Positions 1 through 11,250 of a DNA stretch of 64,000 nucleotides are shown piece by piece. The position numbers and the translations under genes were made by a program. The notes below the pieces were generated by a model. The model ran no database searches and was not told where the DNA came from. It saw nothing but the letters and a program-made list of their open reading frames with translations. This DNA comes from Protea cynaroides. Lineage: Eukaryota > Streptophyta > Magnoliopsida > Proteales > Proteaceae. Position 1 is the stretch's first letter; each line of letters opens with the position of its first letter. The stretch lies in the NCBI GenBank assembly GCA_028583415.1, contig CM053267.1, positions 40,655,834 through 40,719,833 on the forward strand, in the 5' to 3' direction.

Positions 1-3000
1 GTAAGTTTAAATTATCTTGTGTGTATGTTTGCATTATGTCACACATATTAGAGAACATATAATGATCAAACACCTCATGATGCCATATGGCGGGCCGTTC
101 TATGAATTGGCATGAAAAGTGAAAGCTAGTCTAGGAATGCTTAACCTAGTACTCGGGAGATTCTATTTTGATCTTTAGGAATATTCAATCCCTAAGATCG
201 GGTAAAAGAAAATTGAAATAAGGAACATTGGAAATAGATGTTCGAGTAAAATCCAAAGAAATTTTGATCTTTAAAATGGGGTGGAGAGATGTTGTATTCT
301 CAAGGTTGTCTGACCAGTTTTGATGGTTTAGGATGATAATGGTGTGTGAGGAATAATGGTGTGTGGAAACACAGGTTAGAGCTATTAGCCATCACTAATA
401 AGCTCCGAGATATGTGAATCTCTGAGGTAACTCATTGGAATATTATAGATGATTCACTTGACTTTCACTTCCTCACCCGAACCGCAGTTAGATCCCGTGA
501 CCCATAAACCCAATGGACGAAGATGAGTTGATTTCCTTTACACTAAGAAAGAAATTTCAAAGCAAAGAGAAAGGATTGAATGCCAATGTTATGACGTGTG
601 AGTCATACTCGACAAATGCAAGGTGAAAGGTAGGGTCTTACGTAAAGAAAAACAAATTTTCAAGGAATAGTAAGAAACTTCCGACAAGAAAAATGATTTT
701 ATGGAGCTACGGGAACTCGGAAGAAACATGTGGAAAAGGTTATAACCGAAAGAAAAGTAAGATCATGAAACTTTCGAGTAAGAAGGTAATGGAGATTGGA
801 GACTTAAGTAATAGAAGTAATCCAAACCTATAACAGAGCAAAAACCCTTATTTACTCTCTGTAGTTTACTTGGCTATAGAAGTTAAACAAGATATCCTAA
901 TTCCATCCTTAGCATAGATATTTAGGACTCTTATCTAATGAAAGACAAGAAAAGGTTGTAAAGAATAGAATTGGAAACCCCTAAAGTTAATGACTTGTTT
1001 ACTTGTAAGGATTGTTTAAGGGAAAGATGACAAGATTAAGAAATATTAAAAGATATTTACAACAAGGGAATTGTTGGATCTTGTGGACATAAAAATTTTA
1101 TCTAGAAAATTCTTGTCATAATCGTTTCACTGAATGAGATTCAATAACAAAGAGTGACAAATAGATGTGATCAAGAGAACTCGAGAGTGTATTAGCTCAT
1201 TTAAAGTGATCAATTCTGCAGCCTATAGTATTAATAGGGTGCCATGTAAGTAGGTTTCAGTTCAAGTTATCTTCTTGATTGGAACCGTGAAAGTAACGTA
1301 TTTTCATAACACTCGTGGGAGAGTAATTATTTTAGGAGATTGAGTTATCATTTTTGGGATATCCACTCATGTCCGAAGGATTCAACAAGATTCATTGATG
1401 ATGTTGGTTAGCAACACATCCAAGAAACATAAGTTTAATGAAATCACATGGAAATTATTGTGGAACAATTAGTTGAGGTATCAAAAGTATTATCAGAGTG
1501 TAATGAGATAATTATTGAAATTATCTTCATTCAGGTTGATGCATAGCCAAGATACCAGAGCTAGATAAGGCAATGAGGAGATATAATAGACCTGTAGATC
1601 TGTGATTTCATCACAAGTTATACCTCAAAAATAGATATTATGGCATTGGACAAGATAAAGATCCCAATAGTTTTAAACAAGTTGTCAATAATGAAATTGT
1701 TTTTGGATGGTTACCAGTCATAATTGATGTATCGTTATTTATGAACATCAATGAGATTTGGGATTTTATGCTCTTGTCATGAGCGGTGTATTCATAGGCT
1801 CAAATGGATATGTAAGAAAATGTGTGATTCCAGAGGGAGAATTGATTGCTACAAAGTAAAACTTGTAGCAAAGTGAAATCACACAAAGAGAATGAAAAGT
1901 ATAGACTTCAAATCTTTGAGGTCTTAGTTATGCATTTTATTTTGGAGTTGCATCGGATAGATGTAAAGATCGCTTTTGATCAAAGAAAATCCGAAAGAAG
2001 GTGTTTATAGGCTTTACCTAGAAGGTTTTGAGGTAAAGGAAAAAGAAAATCTATTTTTGTAGACTTATAAAGTCAATATGTGGATTAAGCAAGCATCCAG
2101 GTAGTGATACCTGAAGTTTGACAGAGTTGTATCTTCTTAAAACTTTGTTGAGATTATCATTGATCATTATGTATATATAGAGATCAGTGGGAGTGGATTC
2201 ATTTCCTAGTCATATATGTTGATGGTTAATCAACGACCAGCAAAGGACATGATTTACCCGTTGAAACCATAGTTTCAATGTCCGATAAATTCGATATGTA
2301 GAATGTGTGAGTAAGTACCTTTGTACTTGACATTGAGTTTCCTCGTGATAGGAAAAATGAAACTCGGGGTTTGTCTCAAAGGGTATACATTATTCATGTT
2401 CTTGAATGATTGAATGTACATGCATAACGTTAAATTGCGATGCTTAAATCGGTAAATGAGACAAATTGACAGAGTTATGTTTAAGAAATGATGTTCAAAG
2501 AGAGCATCCGAAGTACGAGCTTGGTGTATGCTCAAGATTATATTTATTCTCACATAGCCTTTGTTTAGAGTGTATTGAAACATTTTTAGTTGGATACTTG
2601 GTATAGCTCACTAAACAACGAGAATATAAAGGTCATGCGGTACTTGCAGAGGACCAAAGATTAGTGACACTCTTGGCTATTGTGATGTAGTGTTTGGTGA
2701 TTGCATTGGTGGCATGAATCCCATCTCAGATTTATTGTTATGATGGTAGATGTATCTTTTGAGGAAAAATGTAAAGAAGTTTATCCATGCATCACCTTTT
2801 TGATAAGGTAAATTTTTATAACTATATGTGAAACTAATAAGTAGCATATCCGGTTGAAGAGTTATCTTCCGGACCTGGAAGGTTGTAAGTTTAACTTAGG
2901 CCTATTGAGATGTATTGTGACAACGGTTTAGCTGTGTTGTTCTCAAATAATAATGTGAAATCTAGTAATTCAAAGCATAATAGAAATCGGATTTCAAATC

Positions 3001-3316
3001 TCTTTAGGTGAGAGAAAAATGTCAAAGAATTTATATCATTGTAGAGCACATTCGTTAAACATCTTGATTGCAGATTCTCGACGAAGGTTTTGTCAAGGGG
3101 AGTCTTCGAGGGACTCGGTATGTTTAATATAGAAATGGTTAATTCATTAAATGTGCTTGGTTAGTGGGAGACTCTTCCCACATTGATAATGATTTATTTC
3201 ATTATGATTATTTACATTGCCTATATTTTTGGCATGGATATTTATTACCATGGTTATTTTTATTTCAGCATTTATTTATTGCTATGTTGCATATTCATTG
3301 ACATGTCATTGACAAA

Positions 3317-3379
3317 GGCGGTATTTAGCCAAATGAACAAGGCGGTATTAAGCCAAATGAACGGGGCGGTATTTAGCCA
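3317..3379 (+). repeat. 24-bp tandem repeat in copia 3' untranslated region
   Basis: About 2.7 units with period 24 (starts at 3317, 3341 and 3365), each containing ggcggtatt and agccaaatgaac. It lies between the RNase H relic and the polypurine tract of the copia element. Confidence 0.8.
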
Positions 3380-3400
3380 TAGTTCACAGCGGTGTGCCAA

Positions 3401-3574
3401 AGTACGATATTGACCAAAAGGGTATGTGGCGGTTTGCTACGGTCAATATCAAGGTTTATTGTCTCTGAGGTTTTATCAAGGCAATTAGTACAATATTGAC
3501 CAAAAGGGTATGTGGCGGTTTGCTACGGTCAATTTGAAGGTTTATTGCCTCTGAGGTTTTATCAAGGCAATTAG
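3401..3574 (+). repeat. 86-bp tandem duplication in copia 3' untranslated region
   Basis: Two near-identical units with period 86 (3401-3486 and 3487-3574), each running from atattgaccaaaagggtatg to atcaaggcaattag. Divergence is small, so the duplication is younger than the general decay of the element or was a feature of this subfamily. Confidence 0.85.
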
Positions 3575-3838
3575 ATTGAAGGTTATTCGATCTGGACCCA
3601 CATGAAATAACATTTTCATGTATACATGTCTCTAGGCGATTCATATCATTAAGTAGACCCTTGTATGTAGCTGACAGAAGGTAGTACACCAGATATGTTG
3701 GAGTATTTTCCGCTGTTGCTCGACATTGGTAGGCTTGATGAGTGAATCAAAGTTTGATGACGGTTTATTATGTAATAGGATTCCATGGCCACACTTTTCA
3801 ACGGTGGTTTCGTAATTAATCTAGCCCAAGTGGGAGAT

Positions 3839-4267
3839 TGTTAGATTCCTGATGTGTGGGCTTGATCAATTACCTAACCAGTTGTTAAGTGGGAGTTCAA
3901 TTACTTGGTTTGACCGGTTCAGTCCGGTTCGTCACTCGGTTAGAGACTACTAACCCGGTCCACTGTGGGAATGGTTATGGGTTAGGGATTGTATTATAAA
4001 TACAATGGTTAGGGTCCCTGCAGCCATTGGTTTTATCTCTCTGTTGCTCCCATACGCACAGAGGCAAAAGGGATCCCAACGAGGTCAGAAGACTCTAATC
4101 GAGCATTCAAGGTACAGAAACGGTCGGAAATCAATCTACGAAAAATGGTATGTGTTCTATCATCTCTTTTATTGCCCATTGTATTCTAGTTATCTGTGTG
4201 GTGGATTCGTTAAGGTTCATGGGAAATCCCATTGGAATAACCCTAACCTGCATTAAAAATCATAACA
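3839..4267 (+). mobile_element. 3' LTR of the old copia element, inserted in a kinase gene
   Basis: The LTR begins TGTTAGATTCC directly after a copia-type polypurine tract and ends in ...ataaca, giving 429 bp with TG/CA ends. A TATA box (attataaat, 3993-4001) sits where an LTR promoter would be. Directly right of 4267 the sequence is kinase coding DNA in the opposite direction (gtaacatccggcc), which matches the same position in the other kinase copies. The insertion point is therefore inside the kinase codons for Pro-Asp-Val-Thr. The target duplication partner (expected gtaac) should be at the unseen 5' LTR. Confidence 0.82.
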
Positions 4268-4872
4268 GTAACATCCGGCCATGGAGGAAGCCCTGTAGCC
4301 ATCTCAATTATGGTACAGGCGAGAGACCAGATATCGGCGGGGAAACTCTGTTCTTCCCCTCGAGCCACTTCAGGAGCCATGAATAGGGGAGTTCCTGCAA
4401 TCGGCACTGCCGGAACCTGATCCCCAACCCATCTCGCGCAACCAAAGTCAGCAATTTTGGTTCCATTATCTCCAACCAAGATATTTCGACCCTTAATGTC
4501 ACAATGCACGAGACCATGGGAGTGGAGGTAATGCAACCCCTGAAGAATCGATCGCGTGTGAGACCGGATTGCAGACTCGTGGAGGCGACCACCTTGGTCC
4601 CGAATTGCGTCAGTGATGGTACCACCGGAGATATACTCGATGAAGAGATTGTAGAGGAGCTGACCGTTCTCATTCGTCACGTCGCAGCCAACGTACCCAA
4701 TTATGCGAGGAGAATTGATTGAGGAAAGGATGCTCTGTTCCCTTTGTAGGAATTCCGATCTTGAGAGCTCTGCAGATTTGACGGCGAAGAACTCACCAGA
4801 CTGTCGATGCATAGCGAGAGAGACGGTTGCAGAAGAGCCCCGGCCAAGGATGCGGCCTCTGGTCCATGCCAT
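4268..4872 (-). pseudogene. MAPKKK17/18-like kinase, cut by the copia insertion
   Basis: This is the N-terminal 200 codons of an intronless MAPKKK17/18-type serine/threonine kinase. It starts at MAWTRG (4872) and keeps the Gly-rich loop GRGSSATVS (residues 10-18), Lys32 in AVKSAE, HCDIK (123-127), DFG (142-144), GTP and APE (160-168). It has no frameshift up to PPWPDVT. There the frame runs into the LTR, adds about seven foreign codons and stops at 4243. The C-lobe, the SPTSILN segment and the WITVR tail are missing and should lie left of the window beyond the 5' LTR. The family acts in MAP kinase cascades (Arabidopsis MAPKKK17/18 with MKK3 in ABA responses). This copy lacks helices needed for a stable C-lobe and is very unlikely to be active. 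Confidence 0.88.
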
Positions 4873-4944
4873 GGTAGATGCTGGAATGGATACGAGGAAA
4901 CTATGTCGGTTTTGGATGTGAGTTTAGTATTTCAGGTCGACATC

Positions 4945-4954
4945 TTATATATAA
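4945..4954 (-). promoter_or_regulatory. TATA box of the truncated kinase copy
   Basis: TATATATAAG lies about 75 bp upstream of the ATG at 4872. The same spacing and flanks (gtcactttt...gaaacttcc...tgg) recur in the other kinase copies, which marks the shared core promoter. Confidence 0.6.
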
Positions 4955-5498
4955 GAGGCTTTGTCACTTTTCTGTATGGAAACTTCCGTGGCTTGTATGC
5001 GTGTGTGTAGATGACTAGGAGCATGGTTTAAGTAATCTGAATCTGATCCACTGATTCGTATCAGTTTTGGATTCCTGTGGATTTTCAAACATAATTTGTT
5101 TTATTATTATTTTGATGAGAATCCAATAAGAGTTAATTTTTCATTGATTCCATACAGAGATATATAGATACGAAAAATAATAGCAATAATAAAGTTTGTT
5201 ATAAGTAGATTTTTCTTTTTAAGATTTTGCAAAGGTCATTGGTGGACCCAGGTAGGATTAACATTAGATTATGGATAAGATGGATATTGGGATATTCTAA
5301 GTTTTATGTGGTTTAAATAACCTAATATTAAGGTGTACGATTTTAATTAATATAGTTGTTAAGTATAATTGCCATTTGTAAGTGTTTGATGAACAAAAAA
5401 AAGTGTCAAAAGGGTCTTAGTTTGTTTGTTAGTTTGACTCTGATTCTTTTTGGCATACACTTATTGGGTTATCACGAAAACAACAATATCAAAAGGAT

Positions 5499-5638
5499 AG
5501 TTTTGATATTTGAAACAAGTGGGATAAAAGGGTTTTGTGTTATCCAATGGTTTCCAATTATTGATATCAGTTTTGATATTGGAAACAAGTGGGATAAAAG
5601 GGTTTTGTGTCATCCAATGGCTTCCAATTATTGATGTC
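5499..5638. repeat. 70-bp tandem duplication
   Basis: Two units with period 70 (5499-5568 and 5569-5638), differing at a few bases. Each contains gataaaagggttttgtgt and tccaattattgat. Some codons are open through both units but nothing suggests a protein. Confidence 0.85.
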
Positions 5639-5644
5639 AACGGT

Positions 5645-5760
5645 CGTTATCTACTAATTCAATTGGCAAAGACCAACATCTCAAGATGAAAAAATTATAA
5701 GTTCAATTTTCTTTGAGGCCATACCTATTCGAAAAAAAAAAAGAAAAAGAAAAGAAAGAG
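5645..5760 (+). mobile_element. tRNA-derived SINE copy 1
   Basis: The copy has an A-box-like caattggcaaagacc, a B-box-like aagttcaattttc and an A-rich tail (aaaaaaaaaaagaaaaag). The same order of blocks is found at 11155, 11812, 45590 (minus) and 58630, so this is a dispersed family. The target duplication is unclear. Confidence 0.6.
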
Positions 5761-6689
5761 AAAACTCAATAATGGAACTTGAGCAAGTAAATCAATCAGT
5801 ACAATACCGAAACTGATTCGGATCAAACTAGAACTCCACCATTCAAAGTATTAACCTTCTCCAAAAAAATAAATATTTTTGAAATTACTGTCTACTGCAA
5901 TTTGATAAATTAACTAGTTAAACAACTCTATTTGTTGCCCCACTGTCGATCATTTTCTCATCATATTCTGGGAACTAAAAATATTTATGAAATTACATGC
6001 CTTCTTCCACCATGTACACAGGATCAAAAGAACATACACAAATAGAGAGACAATCATATAAACATTGATTTTTAACTATAATAATTTGCAGCTGCCCATT
6101 CTTATTTTATAATATTAATTTATCCTGTAATAATTTAAACCCACTTGCTTCTCTACTATTGGGCCCTAATTTGTTACCATTTTCCCATGATCATCATCTA
6201 CCTTTATATACGGTGGGAAGGAATTTTTAAAAGAAATCCATGATTCATCTTCAAATCCTAATAGAAATTTCTAGAAGAAATCCATGATTCATCTGTAAAC
6301 GTATTACGTTTGAGAAAGAAATTCATTCTATAACATATCCTTTAAACTGTAATGGGTCAAGATGGGGAGGATGATCTCAATTACTCTTTATCTTGCTCTT
6401 AACTTTTTATATTTTTTGGGTTAAATAAAAAGAATTTATGTTTGGAATTTTTTTATTAACTCCTCCTAATAAGGTGTTAATTAATATAATATATTTGTTT
6501 CTTCAAGTAAATATAATTTTTGTCATTTCATATATATCCATTCGAAAATCATGTAATAAATTGACAATTCTTGACATAGTAAATCACTTTAAAAAAGCTT
6601 ATGAAATACCCATTTTATCTTTAATCACTTAAAAAACTTTTGAGAATAAAACATTGAATAATTAAAAGTAAAGACATGGAGGTAGATAG

Positions 6690-6815
6690 AAATTTTCTCC
6701 ATCCGTCCAGTCGTGCAGTTGAACATTAGACAGTTGGGATACACCAGGTACATATCTAGATGTAATCTCAATTGTCCGATGTTCGACTAGACGACTGGAC
6801 GGATGGAGAAAATTT
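6690..6815. mobile_element. MITE with about 25-bp terminal inverted repeats
   Basis: The left end AAATTTTCTCCATCCGTCC is the inverse of the right end ggacggatggagaaaattt. Internal inverted blocks continue (gacagttgg / caattgtc). It is about 126 bp and noncoding. A diverged relative lies at 33645-33772. No clear target duplication was found, so the superfamily is open. Confidence 0.75.
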
Positions 6816-7086
6816 GTATTCCATGGAGGTGTCATTCAGACAGTATATAGGTGACATGCATTTGTATCTATAAAATATAAAACCCGCAAGGGAAGCAAAA
6901 GAATTAATTTTAATTCAAATCAACTCAATTTTTTGACCAATTGATATTGGTTCGTTTTCTCAATTTTGATTTAAAATTGACACACTTGAAAGATACCCAC
7001 ATGGGAAAAGGCATCAAAATGGACACCAATGTTTCAATCCCTTTTTTGCTAAAATTATATCATTCACCTACTATACTAAAATCTTT

Positions 7087-7370
7087 AGTTGGACAAAAGA
7101 GCTACTGCCATTGTGTGCTGCTTTCACCTACTAACTAGTTAGCTTATTGGGATTAGGGTATATGAGTATATGTGCACGTGGGCTAAAGAGCTGTTGCCAT
7201 TTGTGTATTTCTTCCACCTACTACCTAACTAGCTTACATGGATGATTAATGTATATGAATATATGTGCACGTGGATTAAAGAGCTGCTGCCATTTATCAG
7301 CTTCTCTCACCAGCTAATGGACTGACTAACTTATATGTGGACAAATGAGCTGCAGCAATTAGTAAGGTTC
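7087..7370. repeat. Degenerate tandem tract with G-boxes (copy A)
   Basis: Four diverged units built on gagctgctgccattt (anchors at 7099, 7188, 7281 and 7347; spacing 89, 93 and 66), each followed by a ttcacctactaac block. Two units contain gtgcacgtgg with a CACGTG core. Related tracts lie at 19250-19560, 30955-31165, 39043-39440 (inverted) and 42810-43040, always near a kinase unit border. Confidence 0.7.
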
Positions 7371-7961
7371 ACCGGCCAGGCCTACCTTTCATCGCATCAC
7401 TGTTTTCATTCCCATCTTTTAATATCGATTTTTATCTTTGACTAACAGAGTTGACCTTTTAAAATTTAGGTGAAATATAGTTGTCGAGTAACATTTTATT
7501 TATTGAGGACATTTAGTTAAAAGAGCAAAACAAAACTAATGGTTTAAAAACTCAAATGAGTCGAATGGGGGATTCGCCTGTCGACTCCTGATCCATCGTT
7601 GACCTTAAAAAGTCAACGACCTAATTACTTTATAACAGTGAAAAAGCTCTAGCTGCTCTGTTTCAAGCATTCATCGGCCCACTTAAATAGAACTTGAAGT
7701 AGAACCTTTTAAGAGAGTTTTTGTTTGGGGTTATAAAAGAATTAAAATTAAAGAAGAATAAAATGTCTGTCGACAATCATAATCGGGATTACAAAATACT
7801 ACAGCAACTCTAACGGTTTTACAGGGTATAGAGAAGCATTCCTGACTGCTATTACTAACGATACTGCTATTTACAGAGTTGTGGATAAAATGATCAACTA
7901 TGACGGATCTGTTTCTTCCAAGCAACTCCAGCTCTTCTTCTCTGTTTGCGTCATAGTTTCA

Positions 7962-9038
7962 TCATATATAACTCGTTGAAACAACATGTTGTGCGTCGTT
8001 GTATATTCTCACTGTGATCCAATCTTCGTCCCGTGTCCAATCGGGTAGCCTTGGGGTTGGAGATGAAGATGGGATGCCTCCGATCAGCTGACGGATTCTT
8101 TCAGACGCTGAATTTGAAGAAGAACCCAATACCAATTGGTTGGACATTTTAATTGGCGTGTCTACCTCTCTTTCTGTCTCTGATTCCAATGATTGCCAGA
8201 AGTCTTGATTGAGTATGCTTGTGGGAGAATTTTGAATTCGCTTCAAATTTACTTGTATAGAGTAGTCTTCTTCGAGAAATGGGTGCTTAAGAAGCTCTTG
8301 GGTCGTCCATCGCTCCTTTGGATCTCTTCTGAGACATTTATCTAGAAAATCTTTCGCTTCCTTTGATAAGAAACTTGGGAATTCTGGCAAATCAGAGGAG
8401 AATGCGATCCGATGAAGCGCAGAGACAGGGTCAGTAACATCTGGCCATGGTGGACGCCCTATTGCCATCTCAATTACGGTACAACCGAGAGCCCAGATGT
8501 CGGCGGGGAAACTCAGTTCTTCCCCTCGAGCCACTTCAGGTGCCATGAACAGGGGAGTTCCTGCAATCGGCACCGCCGGAACCTGCTCCCCAATCCATCT
8601 CGCGCAACCAAAGTCAGCAATTTTGGTTCCATTATCTCCAACCAAGATATTTCGACCCTTAATGTCACAATGCACGAGACCATGGGAGTGGAGGTAATCC
8701 AACCCCTGAAGAATCGATCGTGTGTGAGACTGGATCGCAGGCTCGTTCAAACGACCACCTTGGTCCCGAATTACGTCAGTGAGGGTTCCACCGGAGATAT
8801 ACTCGATGAAGAGATTATAGAGGAGCTGACCATTCTCGTTAGTGACGTCCCAGCCAACGTACCCAACTATGTGAGGGGAGTTGATTAGGGAAAAGATGCT
8901 CTGTTCTCTTTGTAGGAATTCCGATCTTGAGAGCTCTGCAGATTTGACGGCGACAACCTCACCAGACTGGCGATGCAGAGCGAGGGAGACAGTTGCAGAA
9001 GAGCCACGGCCGAGGATACGGCCTCTGGTCCACGCCAT
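7962..9038 (-). CDS. MAPKKK17/18-like protein kinase, intact copy
   Basis: An intact intronless ORF of 358 residues, close to the usual length of Arabidopsis MAPKKK17/18. It has the Gly loop GRGSSATVS (10-18), Lys32, Glu45 of helix C, HCDIK (123-127), DFG (142-144), GTP...APE (160-168) and Asp180 of DIWALGC, with the kinase domain ending near HPFLEED (about 250). A Cys replaces Arg in the HRD motif, which is normal in this family. The tail has SPTSILNQDFW and the family-typical EDWITVR, followed by about 14 extra residues not found in the plus-strand copy. By family it is a cytosolic or nuclear MAP kinase kinase kinase in stress and ABA signalling. The start is the MAWTRG methionine shared by all copies. 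A TATA box lies at 9121 and an ABRE at 9444. Confidence 0.93.
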   Translation of the reverse strand: MAWTRGRILGRGSSATVSLALHRQSGEVVAVKSAELSRSEFLQREQSIFSLINSPHIVGYVGWDVTNENGQLLYNLFIEYISGGTLTDVIRDQGGRLNEPAIQSHTRSILQGLDYLHSHGLVHCDIKGRNILVGDNGTKIADFGCARWIGEQVPAVPIAGTPLFMAPEVARGEELSFPADIWALGCTVIEMAIGRPPWPDVTDPVSALHRIAFSSDLPEFPSFLSKEAKDFLDKCLRRDPKERWTTQELLKHPFLEEDYSIQVNLKRIQNSPTSILNQDFWQSLESETEREVDTPIKMSNQLVLGSSSNSASERIRQLIGGIPSSSPTPRLPDWTRDEDWITVRIYNDAQHVVSTSYI

Positions 9039-9120
9039 GGTAGATGGTAGATGGTAGATGCTGGATACGAGGAAAGAAAGTGGGGTTTGGTGTGAATTGA
9101 GTACTTCTGCTCGAGTTCTT

Positions 9121-9132
9121 ACATATATATAT
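9121..9132 (-). promoter_or_regulatory. TATA box of the intact minus-strand kinase
   Basis: ACATATATATAT lies about 85 bp upstream of the ATG, at the conserved position in the array. It is followed upstream by the shared gtgaggtttggtcac block. Confidence 0.6.
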
Positions 9133-9443
9133 GTGAGGTTTGGTCACTTTTCTATTGAAACTTCCATGGTTTTTGTGCGTGGGTAGGACACTAGAGCGTG
9201 GTTCAAGGAATCGATATCTGATTCGTTGATCGTATCAGTTTTAGATTTTGTCCGTTTTCAATTCTAATTGATTTTAATATTATTTTATTGAGATTTGACA
9301 AATGTCAATTTTCTACTGGATACATATTCAGGGGTTGAATTGGAGACTAAAAACATAGGATTAGGACTAACAAGTTACCATGTTTGAAGTTTTCTCTTAT
9401 TAAATGTTGTGGGTTTGAAGTGTGCTTTGGACAAAGGGTGCTA

Positions 9444-9451
9444 CACGTGTC
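9444..9451. promoter_or_regulatory. ABRE / G-box about 400 bp upstream of the kinase
   Basis: CACGTGTC contains the ABRE core ACGTGTC. The equivalent element survives at 29613-29620, and as ACGTGTC at 23145-23151, at similar distances from their kinase starts. An ABA-type element fits the known ABA induction of MAPKKK17/18. Its function here is inferred. Confidence 0.45.
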
Positions 9452-9652
9452 AAGAGAACATGAGATGCTGACTGCGAGTTTCCTCTTTTCATTCACGCAC
9501 CCAAAGTAGAAGGAAAAAATGAAAGGAAAAGAAGAATTTCTATTTATGGGTAAGCCTGGAAATAATTCAATGAGTGCTTTAAAAAGAATTATCATTAGAA
9601 TTTCAATATAAATAGAATTTCCTTTATTAATAATGGAAAAGATTTACAAGGG

Positions 9653-10439
9653 TGTTGAAGTCATATTTCGTCTTTCAATAGTTAGAGGACACGTGTCCTT
9701 AAGTGTCGACATATTGAGCACCTCCATGTGTCCTAGTTAGTTTGATCTGTTCTCCCATGGAAGATGGCATTCACCACTGTTTACTAGTCGCGTCTCGCCG
9801 GTCCTCCTGGGCGAGATGGCGTTCACCACTGTTTACTAGTCGAGTCTCGCCGGTCTTCCTGGGCGAGATGGTATTTACCGTTTGCAAGCGTCTCGTCAGT
9901 TTGTTACCTAAATAATGAAACCTCGTAGTCGCCTGATGAATCTATCATCACACCTGTTTACTTGTCTATAATTACAGTGAGACGAATATGCGGGGATCTT
10001 TAACTGTTCTTGGAGTGGTTATTTTGATGATTATTAAGCTTGATGGTCATGAGTGACACGGCGTTAATGTTAGCCTTTGGATTTTCATCCGATGGTCTTG
10101 CGGGAACATCGCAAACGCTCATAACGATTAGGCGGTTAAGCTAGAGGTTTGCTGGGAACTCTCCCTCTCAATTTATATAAGATGACAATTAATTAAGTAA
10201 AAGGTAAATGATTTGAAAACAATTGAACTCTCAGTTTTGAGCCATTCGTGCTTTTTTTGAATTCTATTCATCCCCACACCCTCCTGGCTAAACATTCCGG
10301 TATAACCTTGGACTGTTTGCTCTATTACTGACTTTATCATTGAAGCGGACATCGGAATCCCGATCTCGATCCCGTTAACTCTTTGTTTCTGTTCCCCAGG
10401 ATACGAAGGAGCTACTCGGATCAATTTTCAACAGCAACA
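9653..10439 (+). mobile_element. Solo LTR with perfect 5-bp target duplication
   Basis: The 787-bp insertion begins TGTTGAAGTCATATTTCG and ends ttttcaacagcaaca. It is flanked on both sides by aaggg (9648-9652 and 10440-10444). Other array copies read straight through this site (tttgcaagggtgattggtgg), so the empty site is visible. A TATA box (tatataag, near 10165) supports the plus orientation. No internal region remains, so it is a solo LTR left by LTR-LTR recombination. Its ends resemble those of the insertion at 20716-22051. Confidence 0.88.
9762..9880. repeat. 52-bp tandem repeat inside the solo LTR
   Basis: About 2.3 units with period 52 (agatgg at 9762, 9814 and 9866), each containing ttcaccactgtttactagtc and gtctcgccggtc. 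Such repeats in LTR U3 regions are common and may act as enhancers. That role is inference. Confidence 0.8.
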
Positions 10440-11154
10440 AAGGGTGAATGGTGGACCTAGGTAGAAATAGGATTAGCATTGGATTATGGATTGTTGGAGT
10501 ATTCTAACATTTATGCGGTTTAACTAACCAAAGCATAAGGTGTACGACTTTAATTAATATAGGTGTTTAGTATCATTAAGATTTTGTAAGTTCTTACCAA
10601 TTAAAATTTTGTAAACGCTTGAATGAATAAAGAAAAGGGTCAAAAGGGTTGAGTTCGGATTCTTTTGTACTTACGTGCACCCTCTACATGATCTCATCTC
10701 TGTCTATAGAGTGTGGGACCCATTTCTAGAATGTGAGTCCTAAAATCCATGGGTGAAGATCAAATCATATGAAGAATGCACATCAACGTAGGTGAGCCAC
10801 GCCCTAATTTGTTTGTTAGTTTGAAAATGAACGAAGGTTTGGCTTAGAGAACAAGTCTGAAAAGAGGGAAACTAATTCAGTACTTAGGCCTGTAAATAAA
10901 ATCCAAATTATGCAATTAAGAGGACTTGCGACTTGGTAACGTACGAGTCACTCGTCCATTCCACCCTCTAATTTCAAAATAATGGTTCTGTTCTTAGAAT
11001 AATGGAAGGGTCTTTCTATTTCACATCCACAGGGTTGAGGCTCTCTTGAATTTGATTTTTTTGGTGCACACTTATTTTTAGGATTTTTTTATTTAATTTT
11101 TAGGGATCAAAGAAAAAAGAAATCATATCTTAGGGATCAAAAAACAGTTTGAAA

Positions 11155-11250
11155 GAGATATCCTAGTTGGTAAAGACCAAGACCTCACAATGATGATGTC
11201 ATAAATTCAATTCTCCTTAAGAACATACAAAAAAAAAAAAAAAAAAAATA
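11155..11250 (+). mobile_element. tRNA-derived SINE copy 2
   Basis: ctagttggtaaagacc (A-box-like) is followed by acctcacaatgatgatgtca, aaattcaattctcc (B-box-like) and an uninterrupted run of about 22 A residues. The order is the same as in the other SINE copies. Confidence 0.6.

Larger units (their letters stand above)
1..3838 (+). mobile_element. Decayed Ty1/copia internal region (gag-pol relic)
   Basis: This is the internal part of an old copia retrotransposon read on the plus strand. No long ORF survives, but pieces of pol can be read across stops: KQAS then YLKFD near 2083-2125, an IYVDD reverse-transcriptase active site near 2210-2225, and RNase H remnants (EMYCDNG near 2910, then a TKVL-like end near 3080). 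The order RT, RNase H, polypurine tract and LTR matches copia. A purine tract (aagtgggaga) directly precedes the LTR at 3839. The 5' LTR and probably part of gag lie left of the window. Stops and frameshifts throughout mean it cannot encode working proteins. The copia call is confident. The gag-like reading near 520-620 is weak. Confidence 0.8.
4873..7086. other. Kinase 5' flank and intergenic DNA, no gene seen
   Basis: AT-rich DNA that belongs to the duplicated kinase unit. The blocks gtggacccaggtaggatta (near 5233), accattttctcatcatattc (near 5950) and gctattgggccctaat recur upstream of the other kinase copies. It also contains a 70-bp duplication, a SINE and a MITE, listed separately. The small ORFs here have no recognisable domain. 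Confidence 0.6.

Noticed and set aside
4308..4673. Overlapping ORFs on both strands of the kinase copies (also 8412-8888, 28684-28968 and 36852-37309)
   Set aside because: They are shadow frames of the kinase CDS and vary with its lesions.
9762..9880. CRISPR-like regular repeat
   Set aside because: Only about two units, without distinct spacers, inside a solo LTR of a plant genome.
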